The translations under genes were made by a program, and so were the position numbers. The notes below the pieces were generated by a model. It was not told the origin of the DNA, did not search any database, and saw only the letters and a list, made by a program, of their open reading frames with translations. A stretch of 64,000 nucleotides of DNA from DALYLB01 sp964468345 (GTDB lineage: Bacteria > Acidobacteriota > Blastocatellia > RBC074), in the NCBI GenBank assembly GCA_964468345.1, contig CAYXVZ010000020.1, positions 1-64,000 on the forward strand, in the 5' to 3' direction. Shown here one piece after another: positions 54,598 through 62,809 of this stretch. The stretch's first letter is position 1; every line of letters begins with the position of its first letter.

Positions 54598-55985
54598 TGC
54601 ACGGCCTTTTGCTGAAGATCTTTCTCTGGTTCTGGCTGGCCCTGGCTCTGATCGCCTCCGTGCTCTTCCTGTCAATGCTGACGACGGAAAATGGTCCAGT
54701 CTTCACCCGGGTTCGCGTGGCGATTCGCACAGCCGTTACGCTTTATGGCCAGACCGCCATCGAAATTTATGAACGCGAGGGGCGGACCAGAGCCGCAGAA
54801 TATTTCGACCTGATCAAGAAAACCGCCGGCATCCGGGCCGTGCTGTACGATGATCAAAATCACGAAATCACCGGGAATTTCGGCGGCAGTCCCCTTCTGT
54901 CCGCCAATGAATTGCATGGAGACCTCCGTGAAAAACCGAATTACAAAATATCCCTTTCGTTCACCCGGTTCTCGCTGCCCCTCGAATCGGCCAGGGGCAA
55001 ACGGTATTTATTCGCGGCGGAATTTCCCAGCTTGTTCAAGGCCGACTGGCGCGCGGATTCGTGGGCCTTCATGTTCCGGTTTCTGATAGCGATCATGACC
55101 GGTGGGATTGTCTGTTTCTGGCTGGCGCGTTATCTGACGAGCCCGATTGTGCAATTGCGGCACGCTACGCGGCGCGTTGCCGGGGGCGACCTGTCGGCGC
55201 GCGTCAATTCCAAACTCGAAAACCGCTTGGATGAAATTGGCGGACTGGCCCAGGATTTCAATCATATGGCGGATCGGATCTCGGCCCTGCTGGAATCACA
55301 GCGCCGCCTGTTGGGCGACATCTCGCACGAATTGCGCTCCCCCTTGACCCGGCTCAATCTTTCCCTGGAACTCGCGCGGCAAATGACAGGCGACGTGGCG
55401 CGGGACGAACTGGATCGCATCGAGAAAGAGTCCGAAAGATTGAATGAATTGATCGGTCAGTTGCTGACGCTGACCCGGATCGAGAGCGGCACCTCGATCG
55501 CGGAATCCGCTGAAATCGACGTCGCCCGGGTGCTGCACGAAATCGCCGTGGATGCGGATTTCGAGGCGCGAAGCCGCGACTGTTCGGTGCAAATCACCTT
55601 TGCGGATGAGGGCTATATCAATGGATCATTGCCTCTGTTTCGCAGCGCGGTCGAAAACGTCCTCCGAAATGCCGTGCGTTATACCGAAAAAGGGACCGAG
55701 ATCGAAATCACGGCCGAACGGCAAGGCGACGGATTCAGCGAAACACTGGTGATTTCGATTCGCGATCATGGGCCGGGCGTGCCCGAAGAATCGCTGGACA
55801 AACTGTTTCTTCCTTTCTACCGGGTGGCAGAGGCGCGGGACCGCCAAAGCGGCGGCGCCGGTTTAGGACTGGCCATTACAGAACGCGCCGTCACTCTCTT
55901 CGGCGGATCGGTAAAGGCGGAAAACATGGCCGATGGGGGGCTGCGAATTCGAATGACGCTCCCGCTTTTGCGCAAACGGAAATAG
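54594..55985 (+). CDS. Sensor histidine kinase (CpxA-like)
   Basis: 463 residues. TM1 (LLKIFLWFWLALALIASVLF), a periplasmic domain (about 30-160), TM2 (about 161-183), HAMP (about 185-235), HisKA with His245 (ISHELRSPLTRLNLSL), and HATPase with N box (NVLRNAVRYT), G1 (DHGPGVPEE) and G2 (GAGLGLAI). This is the CpxA-type arrangement. It starts within the stop of the regulator (ATGA). Signal unknown; envelope stress is a reasonable guess from the family. Confidence 0.93.
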   Translation: MMHGLLLKIFLWFWLALALIASVLFLSMLTTENGPVFTRVRVAIRTAVTLYGQTAIEIYEREGRTRAAEYFDLIKKTAGIRAVLYDDQNHEITGNFGGSPLLSANELHGDLREKPNYKISLSFTRFSLPLESARGKRYLFAAEFPSLFKADWRADSWAFMFRFLIAIMTGGIVCFWLARYLTSPIVQLRHATRRVAGGDLSARVNSKLENRLDEIGGLAQDFNHMADRISALLESQRRLLGDISHELRSPLTRLNLSLELARQMTGDVARDELDRIEKESERLNELIGQLLTLTRIESGTSIAESAEIDVARVLHEIAVDADFEARSRDCSVQITFADEGYINGSLPLFRSAVENVLRNAVRYTEKGTEIEITAERQGDGFSETLVISIRDHGPGVPEESLDKLFLPFYRVAEARDRQSGGAGLGLAITERAVTLFGGSVKAENMADGGLRIRMTLPLLRKRK

Positions 55986-56146
55986 GCCTCAGGTAAAGCC
56001 CCCCTGCCCGCGTACATTTCCCGTCATTCATAGTTCTTCCCGATCTGGATGGACATAAAGTTCCCTGCCGGAAACAAACTTCCTGCAGTCCCCCGAATCA
56101 TATGAGACAGGAAGCCTCGTCGTTTCATTTGTCTCTCTTTGAAATA

Positions 56147-56192
56147 AAAAAAGGGCAAAGCCAGATCTGTTATCGATCGATCTGACTCTGCC
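56147..56192 (-). terminator. Intrinsic terminator of the 56229 gene
   Basis: On the minus strand, ggcagagtcagatc pairs with gatctggctttgcc (12 of 14), followed by ccctttttttatttc. It lies about 37 bp downstream of the minus-strand stop. Typical stem plus T run. Confidence 0.85.
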
Positions 56193-56228
56193 GGTTGGAT
56201 CTGTTTTCAGCAGGATCCGGTGGATGGA

Positions 56229-56528
56229 TTAGTTGCCGCGTCTGCGGATCGTTGCGTTGCCATTGGGGCGCCGAATCGCGGAACCGTTCGGTCCGATGCC
56301 GGCCGCCCCGCCATTTGGGCCCTTGACGGCGGCCCGGCCCCGAGGGCCCTTGGCGGCGGTCACGCCATTCGGTCCCTGATACACCTTGCCGCCGTTCGGC
56401 CCGGTCGTCACCGAGCCGCCATTCTGCGTCGGCACCGGCGTTGGTTTGGTTCTCTGCGCATAAACGCCCATCGTCATTGCAGCCATCAAAGCACTCACTG
56501 TGAAAAGCTTCCCGATCATGTTTTTCAT
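56229..56528 (-). CDS. Small exported GPNG-repeat protein
   Basis: 99 residues from ATG 56528 (GGAG 6 bp upstream); ATG 56540 is an alternative. Signal peptide (KNMIGKLFTVSALMAAMTMGVYAQ) followed by a low-complexity mature region with repeated GPNG/GPRG words (TTGPNGGKVYQGPNGV) and a basic end. No fold is predicted; such Gly/Pro/Asn-rich tails occur in exported proteins of unknown role. Confidence 0.7.
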   Translation of the reverse strand: MKNMIGKLFTVSALMAAMTMGVYAQRTKPTPVPTQNGGSVTTGPNGGKVYQGPNGVTAAKGPRGRAAVKGPNGGAAGIGPNGSAIRRPNGNATIRRRGN

Positions 56529-56877
56529 GTTATTCTCCAATTATTTGCATTCTGCGTTTGTCTTCGCCAGAGCAGCGTGTAGGGTCTCTGCCGCGTACGT
56601 TTTCCGCCGCCCGGGGGACTGTTGATCTCCCGTTCGGCACGGTGAATTTATAGTCGGAGTTGCTCTGCGGTGCGGTCCGGATCTGTCTGCGGCATGTAAA
56701 GATTTGTCAGCCTGCGGAAGCCAGGGGAATTTATCGGCGAGAGTGATATCGCTGTGCCATTAATGGACACCCATTTGTTCGATCAACTATTCAAACAAAT
56801 ACAAAGAAGGGTGGAATAGGCCTTCGGGCCCACTCCACCCTTCTTTAAAGTGTCTTCTATCCTTTCCTCCAGATCCG
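56529..56877. other. Intergenic region
   Basis: 349 bp; apart from the terminator hairpin at 56804-56845 and the ribosome site of the 56229 gene I see no gene or repeat. Confidence 0.6.
56804..56845 (-). terminator. Terminator hairpin with ttcg loop
   Basis: A 19-bp stem aagaagggtggaataggcc / ggcccactccacccttctt with two mismatches around a TTCG loop, followed on the minus strand by a T-rich tail. It lies 33 bp downstream of the 56878 gene stop. Confidence 0.85.
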
Positions 56878-57255
56878 TCAGTCCGAGGACCGGGTGGAAG
56901 AAACAACGATGGATTTCGCCCAGGCGCTATCGCCGCTGCCTTCCATCTGATAGGTCAGCATATCCCCCGCCTTGATGTCAGCCAGGGTAATATCTTTTCC
57001 ATCCTTGGTAATCTTGGTCGATGTATTGATGCGCATCGCCCATTCCTTACCGCTCATATCCTTGACGGAGATTTCATTCTTCGCCGTATCGACATTCACG
57101 ACTTTGGCCTGCTGCGCTTTCCCGCTCGATTCCTGTCCCTGCTGCGCCTGTCCGGATTGCGGAGAGGATTGCGCCAACGCGCCGACCGTCATCATTGCCA
57201 TCACAACCAGCGAGGCAAGCAGATACGTCCACGAATTGCGTTTCGTCATCTTCAT
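56878..57255 (-). CDS. Small exported protein with OB-like/DUF5666-like domain
   Basis: 125 residues from ATG 57255 (ggaggg 8 bp upstream). Signal peptide (RNSWTYLLASLVVMAMMTVGALA), a Gln/Ser-rich linker, then about 75 residues KVVNVDTAKNEISVKDMSGK and ITLADIKAGDMLTYQMEG, a small beta domain with a pattern reminiscent of DUF5666 or copper-binding DUF1344 proteins (KxVxxI/V..D...ITVK.MSGK). Ligand unknown. Its leader contains two or three hairpins. Confidence 0.75.
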   Translation of the reverse strand: MKMTKRNSWTYLLASLVVMAMMTVGALAQSSPQSGQAQQGQESSGKAQQAKVVNVDTAKNEISVKDMSGKEWAMRINTSTKITKDGKDITLADIKAGDMLTYQMEGSGDSAWAKSIVVSSTRSSD

Positions 57256-57306
57256 TGATTGTTTCCCTCCTAAAAGAAACATATGGCTCACTACTGCTAC
57301 TTGACC

Positions 57307-57366
57307 GAGCCAAAAAGCTCCTGTCGCAATTGCAGGCTGCCTTGCAGCCTGCCTGGGCGACTCGCC
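57307..57366 (-). promoter_or_regulatory. Candidate structured 5' leader of the 56878 gene
   Basis: On the minus strand, ggcgagtcgcc, then gcaggctgc-aag-gcagcctgc (exact 9-bp stem), then gagctttttggctc form three consecutive hairpins about 50-110 bp before the start codon. This arrangement could be a cis-regulatory RNA; no known riboswitch class was recognised. Confidence 0.4.
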
Positions 57367-57701
57367 GCCGGTCTCTTTACAGTCCATGAGCCGCGGCCGC
57401 CATTGCCTGTCCCCATTGAAATGCCGGCCTCCGGACCTTATGCCTCATGCGACTTATGCCGCACGAACAGATCCGGCCCGATAACATGCGCATTTCAACT
57501 GTGACAGGTGAGTAACACGTTGAAGTAACGCAATGAGCGTGCCAACAGGAAACAAAGCTCAATTCAGACAACTTTGACGGATATTTAGGAAGGCTTTGAA
57601 GGGAGAAACCGGATTTTTCGAGAAATTCGGAACTGTAGGATTAGCACTCAGTTACTACTGTACTAATGTAGGAGTAACAAACATTTTTGCATTTTGTTAT
57701 T

Positions 57702-57735
57702 GCCTCGGCAGCATTCCATAGAATGTTGCCGAGGC
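57702..57735 (-). terminator. Hairpin after the 57741 gene
   Basis: gcctcggcagcattc / gaatgttgccgaggc, 14 of 15 paired with a 4-base loop, 6 bp after the minus-strand stop. No T run. Confidence 0.7.
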
Positions 57736-57740
57736 GCATA

Positions 57741-58616
57741 TTACCGCCTGCGCTGCCTGCATTCAGATCGCATCACGGGGCCGAAGCGCACCGGAGCATC
57801 AAGAGCAGAGCCGTATCGATAAGCATTTCTGATAGCATACCGCTCAACGCGCTCGGAAGAATCCTTGTCCCGATCCTTCTCCTTCGCGGCCTTCTGTTTC
57901 TTGGAGTCCTCGTCGCGATCCGCATTTTTCGCCTCTGCCTTTTTTTCCGCCGGCTTCAGAATAGGGCGAGCGGCAACCGTCTTGCGAACCGCCGGCCGCG
58001 CAATCGCTTTTTTGACGGTGGGCCGAGTCGTCGCCCCCTGCGGTGCGGGCGCTTCCACGGGAGCTGACGGAGCCGGCTCCACGGCATCCGCCATGGAACT
58101 CAAGGCCTTGGCAAGCGGCAGCGATTCGACAGAGACAGCCGAGGCGGCTCCGGGCTTCGCATTCTCAAGGGGAATCGGCGAGGCCGTTGGAACCTCAGAC
58201 GCGCGAACCACGGGCAGTCCCTGTCCCTGCTTTTGCTGCCATCTCATAAAGCCGAAGCTGAGCGCGAAGAGAGCCAGAAGCGACAAGCCCACCATAAGCG
58301 GCCCGCGAAAGAGCATCCTCTGCCTCTCTTGCCGCGTAACAACGGGTTGAATGGGAAGCGTGTTTCTTTTTCTCAAATTCGACTGAGTCGCGACTCCCAA
58401 CAGCGGTTTGGTTCGATCCGTGGCAATCGCGCTCAAGCCGCCCGGCGCCAGCTCTCGATCCGTCGTGGCAGCCGGGTCTACGCTTGAAATCCGTGTTCCC
58501 TGCGCTGCGGCTGAGCGGCAAGCATCGAATTGTCTTTGATACATTCGCAAGTCGCGCCCACATTTGGTGCAAAATCGAAGTATTCTGGCTGGGGTTCCGC
58601 ATCGTGTGCAATACAT
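57741..58616 (-). CDS. Zinc-ribbon membrane protein with Ala/Pro/Lys-rich tail
   Basis: 291 residues. An N-terminal CxxC pair (CTRCG, CTKCG; about 3-20) forms a zinc ribbon; a hydrophobic segment (GPLMVGLSLLALFALSFGFM, about 125-145) crosses the membrane; and a low-complexity tail rich in A, P, K, E and D follows, with RDEDSKKQKAAKEKDRDKD-type charged runs and a basic end. The family is unknown. Membrane-anchored zinc ribbons of this shape are common in bacteria with unclear roles. Confidence 0.65.
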   Translation of the reverse strand: MYCTRCGTPARILRFCTKCGRDLRMYQRQFDACRSAAAQGTRISSVDPAATTDRELAPGGLSAIATDRTKPLLGVATQSNLRKRNTLPIQPVVTRQERQRMLFRGPLMVGLSLLALFALSFGFMRWQQKQGQGLPVVRASEVPTASPIPLENAKPGAASAVSVESLPLAKALSSMADAVEPAPSAPVEAPAPQGATTRPTVKKAIARPAVRKTVAARPILKPAEKKAEAKNADRDEDSKKQKAAKEKDRDKDSSERVERYAIRNAYRYGSALDAPVRFGPVMRSECRQRRR

Positions 58617-59043
58617 ATGGCTTACTCCTTCTCGGCTGGCAGCTATCGCAACCCTCGTTCCATACGCCCTGCAATCACCTGACGGCTTAGGAAGAGAAGA
58701 GCTAAGTTAAATCCTCCCTGAAAATAAGCTGCTTCCTCCGCTTGGCGAACACCAGCATGTCCGTTTTGACTGCCTTATCGGAATCACACCATTTGCGACA
58801 TGCCCTTGCGGAGCTGGTATGCCGTCCGACAAATCCGATCCGGCCGTGCCTTGCGTTTGGGCTGATTTTCAAGGGTTTTGTACCGATCACCACAAATGTT
58901 GCAGATGGCACGGAAACTGCAATGGTGCGGGCGGCCCCATACTGATGAAGCAGTTTGGTCGACCATCGATTTCAAGCTGTCTTTAGTGGATTTTAGGTCG
59001 TGCTCGAAGGCCTGATTATTTGCCCGATTTTCTTGGAGGACAT
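58617..59043. other. Intergenic region, possible tiny minus-strand ORF
   Basis: 427 bp. A 60-residue minus-strand frame at 58784-58966 with CNICG and RICRTAYQLRKG resembles a small zinc-ribbon protein, but it has no ribosome site, so it is not called. GGAGG at 59035 precedes the next gene. Confidence 0.4.
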
Positions 59044-59481
59044 ATGTTATTGAAAACTCTGTTGGCGAAAGGAACGATGGCGATTCTGGCCACTCTTCTG
59101 CTCGCATCCTCAGTCCTGATTGGCCAGGCGGCCGCCGCGCCCGCCGCCGCAAACGCGGTGACATCCGCGGCTTTTCTGCACGACCGGAACGACGATGACG
59201 ATGACGATGATGATGATCGCTGGGATCGCGATCGAAGGGATCGACGCGACCGGCGCGACCGCTTCGATCGTCGTCGCCGGGATCGCGATGATGATCACCG
59301 TTTTTTCCGCGGGCGCCGTTTTTCCAAAAACCGGCGCAGTGACTGGTTCCGCGACTGGCGCGATCTGAACCGTGGCCGAGATCGGGACCGGGATCGGGAT
59401 CGGGATCGGGATCGGGACCGGGATCGGGATCGAGATCGGGATCGGGATCGGGATCGGGATCGGGATGGCCGCCGGAGATAA
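59044..59481 (+). CDS. Small exported Asp/Arg-rich low-complexity protein
   Basis: 145 residues; ttggagg lies 5 bp before ATG 59044. Signal peptide (LLKTLLAKGTMAILATLLLA) then an acidic run of Asp (about residue 50-58), basic RDRRDRRDR stretches and a C-terminal array of at least 14 Arg-Asp pairs encoded by a GATCGG/GACCGG microsatellite (59383-59465). Charge-alternating peptides of this kind may bind ions or surfaces; function unknown. Repeat number is likely unstable. Confidence 0.6.
   Translation: MLLKTLLAKGTMAILATLLLASSVLIGQAAAAPAAANAVTSAAFLHDRNDDDDDDDDDRWDRDRRDRRDRRDRFDRRRRDRDDDHRFFRGRRFSKNRRSDWFRDWRDLNRGRDRDRDRDRDRDRDRDRDRDRDRDRDRDRDGRRR
59383..59465 (+). repeat. Hexanucleotide microsatellite (CGGGAT) in coding sequence
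   Basis: About fourteen in-frame copies of cgggat with variants cgggac and cgagat encode the Arg-Asp array of the 59044 product. The 6-bp unit keeps the frame, so copy number changes would alter protein length without disrupting it. Confidence 0.9.
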
Positions 59482-59499
59482 CGGCTGCACGAACGGATC

Positions 59500-59537
59500 A
59501 AGGCCGGCTCTCTTTTTCAGAGGGGCCGGCCTTTTTT
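59500..59537 (+). terminator. Intrinsic terminator
   Basis: aaggccggc / gccggcctt stem followed by six Ts, 19 bp after the 59044 gene stop. Confidence 0.85.
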
Positions 59538-59619
59538 CTTTGCTGCGATGGGGGATGAGACTACAATGCCCCGTGGTTTATTCCATTCCTGACAGATCTG
59601 AATAAGGAGCCCATCACTG

Positions 59620-60381
59620 ATGAATGCAATCACAAAATCCCTGTTGAAAGCTTCGCTTTCGATCCTATTGGTAACCGGCATTGCGGCGCAGTCGAATGAG
59701 ATTCCCCTTTCGGATTCACGGCTGACGGTTCACACGCTGGTCCGGGAAGACATCTTCGCCGGTTTTCTGGCCAATGACCTGGATCGCCTGTCGCGCGCGG
59801 AAAAGAATCTCGATCAATTACTGGAAAAGCGTCCGGCGCAAAAACAGCACGCTCTCGCCTGGAAGGCCGGTGCAACGTTTTATCGCGCCGTCATTGCACA
59901 CGAAGCCAAAAAGGAGGCGGAATTCAAGGCGAAATACGAACAGGCATTGAATCTTTTCGCGCAAGCCAGCGAGGCCGGGCCGAATGATTCCGGTGTGGCG
60001 GCCGTGACGGGCGGCACCTATGTGCTGTTCGGCGATCGCGTGCCGGCGCAATACCGCAAAGCCGTCTGGAATGCGGCCTATGACAATTACGCGATCCTCT
60101 GGAAGGAACAGGCTCCCGTTATGGACAAAATGCCCGTGCATATTCGCGGAGAGCTTCTTGCCGGGCTGGTCCAGTCCGCACAGCGAACCGGGCGGCAACA
60201 GGAGTTCACGGATTATCTCGATAAGATCCTGCTGTACCTGCGCGATACGCCCTATGAAAACGTCGCGAAAAAATGGAAGGAAAATCCCGCCGCGGCCGCG
60301 AGCGAAAACATTTCCTGCAAGACCTGTCATGAGCCGGGCCGCCTCACGGCGCGCCTCGCAAGCCTGAATAAAAAATCGTAG
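59620..60381 (+). CDS. Exported helical protein with C-terminal CxxCH
   Basis: 253 residues. Signal peptide (NAITKSLLKASLSILLVTG), then TPR-like helical repeats rich in A, E and K (for example LSRAEKNLDQLLEKRPAQKQ, YEQALNLFAQASEAGPNDSG), and a single CKTCH (about residue 235) near the end. The CxxCH could attach one heme c. Function unknown; the motif makes it one of four CxxCH exported proteins in the window. Confidence 0.65.
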   Translation: MNAITKSLLKASLSILLVTGIAAQSNEIPLSDSRLTVHTLVREDIFAGFLANDLDRLSRAEKNLDQLLEKRPAQKQHALAWKAGATFYRAVIAHEAKKEAEFKAKYEQALNLFAQASEAGPNDSGVAAVTGGTYVLFGDRVPAQYRKAVWNAAYDNYAILWKEQAPVMDKMPVHIRGELLAGLVQSAQRTGRQQEFTDYLDKILLYLRDTPYENVAKKWKENPAAAASENISCKTCHEPGRLTARLASLNKKS

Positions 60382-60766
60382 GACGAAGTATCAAAGCAGG
60401 GTTTGTACAACCACGAAGAAACGAAGAGCACGAAGAAGAGATAAAAGGCATTTTTATACTCCTTTTTTCGTGCTCTTCGTTTCTTCGTGGTAAAAGCTTT
60501 GTCCCGAAGTTGTTTCCAGTGATTAAGTGAGAGCGCGAACGAGCGAAAAACAATTAAGCTTTCGTTTGTTTCGGACTTTCTTCTCACCAGACTTCTCACA
60601 GCTCGATGACGAGCCTGCGGCACAGCCTGTCAGCAGAGCGCCGTCGCGCCTATAAAGTTCCATTTTTCAGCATTAAGACGATTGACAAAAAATAGTCTCC
60701 TGCCAAAATGCGGCCGATTCTTCACGGCTTCCCTGCCTGATCCCACACGAGATTCCTGTTAGCGTT
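60382..60766. other. Intergenic region
   Basis: 385 bp holding the hairpin repeat at 60410-60491; after that about 270 bp with no visible gene, before the four-gene operon. Confidence 0.6.
60410..60491. repeat. Intergenic inverted repeat, ACGAAGAAACGAAGAGC word family
   Basis: accacgaagaaacgaagagc and its continuation acgaagaa (60410-60437) are mirrored at 60463-60491. The word is the same as at 6366-6443, 54 kb away. It begins 29 bp after the preceding stop. Confidence 0.9.
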
Positions 60767-61684
60767 ATGCTCTTTGGCTACCAGCACCCGGCGTATCTGC
60801 GCTCACTGGCAGAAGTCGGGGAGGCACAGTTTCTGTCGCGATCCCGGGGATGGATCCTCCGCAGAGCGATTCCAAATTCAGAGGCGTCGGATGGGATGGG
60901 CGCTTATCCGCTCTTCAGTTGCGAAGAGTGGGAAGGGCTCGAAGAAGATCTGAAGGAACTGGAAGGCAGGCTGGTCAGTATCACAGCCGTTGCCGACCCC
61001 TTCGGCCGATTCCAGTCGGAGCAGCTCCGAAAAGCCTTTCCCCACCTGACGCAGCCATACAAGGAACATTTCATCATGGATCTCGCGGGCTCGCGCGAGA
61101 AGAGCGTATCTGAGCATCATCGCCGCAATGCGCGCCACGCGCTGGACCGCGTCACGATCGAGCGATGCGATCCTTCAGCGATCGAACGGGAATGGATCGC
61201 CCTTTACGGAATGCTGATCGATCGCCACCGAATAGAAGGCATCGCGGCGTTTTCGCCGAAATCCCTTGCGATGCAGCTTCGGGTGCCGGGCTTGCTGGCG
61301 CTGCGGGCAATCGACTCGCTGGGCGCAACAGTGGGAATGACCTTGTGGTATGCCTGCGATGAGCGCGCCTATTACCATCTGGCGGCATGTTCGCCGCGCG
61401 GCTATGAATTGAAAGCGGCCTTTGCGCTCTTTTGGCGGGCCTGGGAAGAGCTGGCGGCGCAGGGCGTTCGCTGGGTCAATCTGGGCGCGGGCGCGGGCAT
61501 CACGAATGATTCGCAAGACGGCTTGTCCCGTTTCAAACGCGGCTGGGCAACAACGACGCGCACCGCATGGCTTTGCGGCCGCATCCTGAACCCCGCCGCA
61601 TATCGCTCCCTGACCAACGCCCCGGCCTCACAATATTTCCCCGCATATCGCGACCCGCTCGCGGTCGCCACCTATTCGAAATGA
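60767..61684 (+). CDS. BioF2-like GNAT acetyltransferase domain protein
   Basis: 305 residues. The central and C-terminal part shows the acetyltransferase_6 (BioF2/FemAB-like GNAT) pattern: HRRNARHALDRV, a GLLALRAIDSLGATVGMTLW segment, AACSPRGYELKAAFALFWRA and a GLSRFKRGW tail. FemAB-like GNAT proteins add amino-acyl or acyl groups to peptidoglycan, polysaccharide or small substrates. It overlaps the methyltransferase start (ATGA), the first of four coupled genes. Substrate unknown. Confidence 0.75.
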   Translation: MLFGYQHPAYLRSLAEVGEAQFLSRSRGWILRRAIPNSEASDGMGAYPLFSCEEWEGLEEDLKELEGRLVSITAVADPFGRFQSEQLRKAFPHLTQPYKEHFIMDLAGSREKSVSEHHRRNARHALDRVTIERCDPSAIEREWIALYGMLIDRHRIEGIAAFSPKSLAMQLRVPGLLALRAIDSLGATVGMTLWYACDERAYYHLAACSPRGYELKAAFALFWRAWEELAAQGVRWVNLGAGAGITNDSQDGLSRFKRGWATTTRTAWLCGRILNPAAYRSLTNAPASQYFPAYRDPLAVATYSK

Positions 61685-62334
61685 TCTCTTCCGCCAATGA
61701 AATTTCCTCTTCGCTAGTCGCGCATTACGAACGTTGCCTGGATCAATACGGCGACACGCCCGCGGGCGTCGACTGGCCAAACGAAGCAGACGCAACCCGA
61801 CGATATCGCGTCATGCTCGAAGTTATTCGCCACCTGGAATCGGGCCTGATGCCCAGCCTGTTGGATGTCGGCTGCGGCGCGGCTCATCTGTATGAGCATA
61901 TCCTGCGGCTTGGACAGATCGAGATCGAGTACAGCGGCCTCGACCTGTCGGAAAACTTCATCAATCTGTGCAGAAGCAAGTTTCCGGATCGAACCTTTTA
62001 TCAGATGGGGCTGCTGGATCCCCAGGTTCTGATTCCGCAATTCGATTATGTCGTGCTCAATGGCGTCCTGACTGAAAAACGGGATATCCCCTTCGATCCG
62101 ATGTGGGAGTACACGCAGCGGTTGTTGATCGCGGCGTGGGGCCATGCCCGCATGGGGATGGCATTCAATCTGATGTCCAAACAGGTCGATTGGGAGCGCG
62201 AAGATCTTTTTCACGTGCCTCTCGACATGATCGCGGACTTCGTGAGCAAAAATCTGAGCCGTCATTTCCTGCTTCGCCGGGATTACGGCCTTTATGAATA
62301 CACGGTCTATGTCTATCGCAATCCTCGCACCTGA
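61681..62334 (+). CDS. Class I SAM-dependent methyltransferase
   Basis: 217 residues from the ATG that overlaps the stop of the previous gene. Motif I is LLDVGCGAAHLYEHI (about 60-75), followed by an acidic residue (YSGLDLSENF) and motif IV/post-I-like FDYVVLNGVLT. A hydrophobic or protein substrate is unknown. It is coupled to the acetyltransferase upstream and its stop lies 26 bp inside the next gene, consistent with joint use in a modification pathway. Confidence 0.8.
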   Translation: MISSANEISSSLVAHYERCLDQYGDTPAGVDWPNEADATRRYRVMLEVIRHLESGLMPSLLDVGCGAAHLYEHILRLGQIEIEYSGLDLSENFINLCRSKFPDRTFYQMGLLDPQVLIPQFDYVVLNGVLTEKRDIPFDPMWEYTQRLLIAAWGHARMGMAFNLMSKQVDWEREDLFHVPLDMIADFVSKNLSRHFLLRRDYGLYEYTVYVYRNPRT

Positions 62335-62809
62335 GACTGTCATAAGGTCCATACGCGCGGAGGACGCGCCGGTGCTGCGTTCGTTGTATCTGGATCTGCT
62401 CGGCGGAACGTTTCTGAATTTTCCGCCCGAGGCGATCGCGGCATATACAGAGGATTGGACGATTCCCCTTCTCGAGCAGCGCGCGTTGGCGGCGCGCCAC
62501 CTGTTGCTCGGCGGATTTTCGAATGACGGCCGCGCGGAAGGACTTTTGTTCGGCGCCGTTCCCGACGGCGGCGTCGGCACGATCATCTGGCTCGGCGTCG
62601 CCGAAGCCTGGCGGAATCAGGGGCTCGGCGGCACGCTGCTGACGCAGGCCTTCGAAGGCTATCGGCAGCGGGGCTGTCACAAGGTCAAGGTGTATACGGA
62701 GACGCCGGCGGCAAAACGTTTTTACGAACGGATGGGAATGACCACGGAAGGCTTTCACCCGCGCCACTGGTACGGCGTCGATTTCTGGTCTTTGGGAATA
62801 CAGCTATGA
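62309..62809 (+). CDS. GNAT-family N-acetyltransferase
   Basis: 166 residues from ATG 62309 (an ATG at 62294 is also in frame). A GNAT fold is suggested by IRAEDAPVLRSLYLDLLGG near the start, the acetyl-CoA pyrophosphate-binding pattern EAWRNQGLGGTLL and a C-terminal FYERMGM. It overlaps the end of the methyltransferase gene and its stop overlaps the next start (ATGA). It probably acetylates an amine on a sugar or small molecule; unproven. Confidence 0.8.
   Translation: MSIAILAPETVIRSIRAEDAPVLRSLYLDLLGGTFLNFPPEAIAAYTEDWTIPLLEQRALAARHLLLGGFSNDGRAEGLLFGAVPDGGVGTIIWLGVAEAWRNQGLGGTLLTQAFEGYRQRGCHKVKVYTETPAAKRFYERMGMTTEGFHPRHWYGVDFWSLGIQL

Larger units (their letters stand above)
57256..57740. 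other. Intergenic region, includes structured leader candidate
   Basis: 485 bp between two minus-strand genes. Hairpins lie at 57307-57320, 57332-57352 and 57356-57366 (close to the next gene's 5' end) and a terminator hairpin at 57702-57735. No gene was found. Confidence 0.6.
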
